6,829 bases of DNA from Acholeplasmatales bacterium (GTDB lineage: Bacteria > Bacillota_I > Bacilli_A > Acholeplasmatales > Anaeroplasmataceae), in contig JAFPIE010000073.1 of NCBI GenBank assembly GCA_017388605.1, forward strand, positions 1 through 6,829, read 5' to 3'. Below the pieces are notes generated by a model that worked only from the letters and a program-made list of their open reading frames with translations, did no database searches and was not told the DNA's origin. This document shows, in pieces, positions 6,024 to 6,829 of this stretch. Position 1 is the stretch's first letter; every line of letters starts with the position of its first letter. Position numbers and translations under genes: made by a program.

Positions 6024-6829
6024 TTATAGCTTTTCTACTTCATCTAAATATAATTTGTAATAAGTATCACTACTCATTCTTAAATCTCCTCTAGGGGAGA
6101 CTGCAACACTACCAACCTTTATACCATCTGGTACACAATTTCTTTTGAATTGCTGGGTGAAGAATCTTTTTACAAATAGAATTAGAGTTGCCTTTATTTC
6201 TTCTTTTGTAAATTCATCCTTAAATGTATTTAAGGCTAGGAAATAAATCTTTTTCATTGGGGCACCATATCTTAGGAAATGATATAGGAAGAAATCATTT
6301 AAAATATATGGTCCGACATTCTTTTCTGTTTCCTGCTTAATATTACCATTTTCATCAAGTGGTAATAATTCTGGAGAAATAGGAGTTGCTAATATATCCT
6401 CTAGAGTCTTTTTAATAATACCCTCTTCAGAATCCTTAATATGTCTTATTAATGTAGTTACTAAGGTTTTTGGAATGGAACAATTAATTCCATAATTGGA
6501 CATATGATCTCCATTATAGGTAGCCCACCCTAGGGCAAGCTCTGATAAATCACCTGTACCTACAACGATTCCGCCCTCTTGGTTTGCAACATCAAATAAA
6601 ATTTGTGTTCTTTCTCTTGCTTGGGTATTTTCATAGGTGATATCAAATACACCATCCTTATGGTCAATATCCTTAAAATGCTGAATACATGCATCCTTAA
6701 TGGATATTTCTCTAAAATCTGCACCATAGGATTGAATCAAGGTCTTAGAATTATTATAGGTTCTACCACTAGTACCAAATCCTGGCATAGTAATTGCAAT
6801 TACATTCTTTTTATCTAAATTTAAGATAT
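6024..6829 (-). CDS. nadE: NAD+ synthetase, C-terminal part (runs off right edge)
   Basis: Final enzyme of NAD synthesis: it amidates nicotinic acid adenine dinucleotide in an ATP-dependent reaction. The window holds the last 267 residues. The frame is open through position 6829, and the ATG at 6788 is internal, because the codons before it read ILNLDKKNVIAIT, matching the family sequence that precedes TMPGFGTSGRTYNNS. Conserved segments include YENTQARERTQIL, GTGDLSELALGWATYNGDH (about 6560-6504) and CSIPKTLV. The ATP-binding SGGxDS loop would be upstream, outside the window. The long tail ending in SPRGDLRMSSDTYYK is characteristic of the larger glutamine-dependent enzymes (over 600 residues) with an N-terminal nitrilase-like glutaminase domain; that domain is inferred, not seen. 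The gene converges on the HIT gene and shares its terminator. The family call is firm; the two-domain form is likely. Confidence 0.93.
   Translation of the reverse strand, partial: ILNLDKKNVIAITMPGFGTSGRTYNNSKTLIQSYGADFREISIKDACIQHFKDIDHKDGVFDITYENTQARERTQILFDVANQEGGIVVGTGDLSELALGWATYNGDHMSNYGINCSIPKTLVTTLIRHIKDSEEGIIKKTLEDILATPISPELLPLDENGNIKQETEKNVGPYILNDFFLYHFLRYGAPMKKIYFLALNTFKDEFTKEEIKATLILFVKRFFTQQFKRNCVPDGIKVGSVAVSPRGDLRMSSDTYYKLYLDEVEKL

Noticed and set aside
6024..6788. nadE as a truncated 254-residue gene starting at ATG 6788
   Set aside because: The frame stays open to the window edge and the codons before that ATG encode conserved family sequence, so the gene is cut by the window and not truncated.
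6603..6818. Plus-strand open frame of 71 codons
   Set aside because: It lies wholly antisense to the strongly conserved nadE coding sequence, has no family resemblance and has no convincing ribosome binding site.
1..6829. UGA-as-tryptophan (Mycoplasma-type) code suggested by the low G+C
   Set aside because: The genes read through completely with UGG for tryptophan, and no interruption by UGA is seen.

Overview
The window is AT-rich (roughly one third G+C by eye). It carries strong purine-rich Shine-Dalgarno sites, TAA/TAG stops, compact sigma-A-type promoters, a T-box riboswitch and U-tailed intrinsic terminators. These point to a low-GC Bacillota chromosome, such as an Erysipelotrichia-like, Bacilli or clostridial gut bacterium. 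Tryptophan is read from UGG and the long frames need no UGA read-through, so the standard bacterial code applies and a Mycoplasma-type code does not. No mobile element, CRISPR array, tRNA or rRNA was seen.

Layout, left to right. (1) Positions 1-1098, minus: the N-terminal 366 residues of a large DUF4011/COG1112-type superfamily 1 helicase that runs off the left edge. (2) 1107-2657, minus: a full-length cardiolipin synthase with two HKD motifs. Its TAG stop lies inside the ribosome binding site of the helicase gene, so the two form a tightly coupled pair read from one extended -10 promoter near 2676-2704. (3) 2812-3768, minus: an unrecognised membrane protein with about three membrane segments and a charged, coiled-coil C-terminal half. 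It has its own promoter and terminator. (4) 3861-5240, minus: asparaginyl-tRNA synthetase, preceded by a complete T-box leader with an AAC (Asn) specifier, a canonical antiterminator and a competing terminator. (5) 5594-6001, plus: a zinc-binding-type HIT-family nucleotide hydrolase, divergent from asnS. (6) 6024-6829, minus: the C-terminal 267 residues of a glutamine-dependent-type NAD+ synthetase, convergent with the HIT gene across a bidirectional terminator.

Functionally these are mostly housekeeping genes: membrane lipid synthesis, Asn-tRNA charging, nucleotide salvage or hydrolysis, and NAD synthesis. Each is a separate short transcription unit with its signals packed into 100-330 bp gaps. 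The only real operon is cls plus the helicase. The gap longer than 300 bp (5241-5593) is filled by the asnS T-box leader and two back-to-back promoters.

The most unusual points are: the cls/helicase coupling; two genes (cls and asnS) whose longest open frame overstates the true N-terminus; an asnS terminator whose U-tract doubles as the -35 region of the next gene; a repeated octamer in the T-box leader that offers alternative pairings; and the unknown membrane/coiled-coil protein with two SHOCT-like segments.
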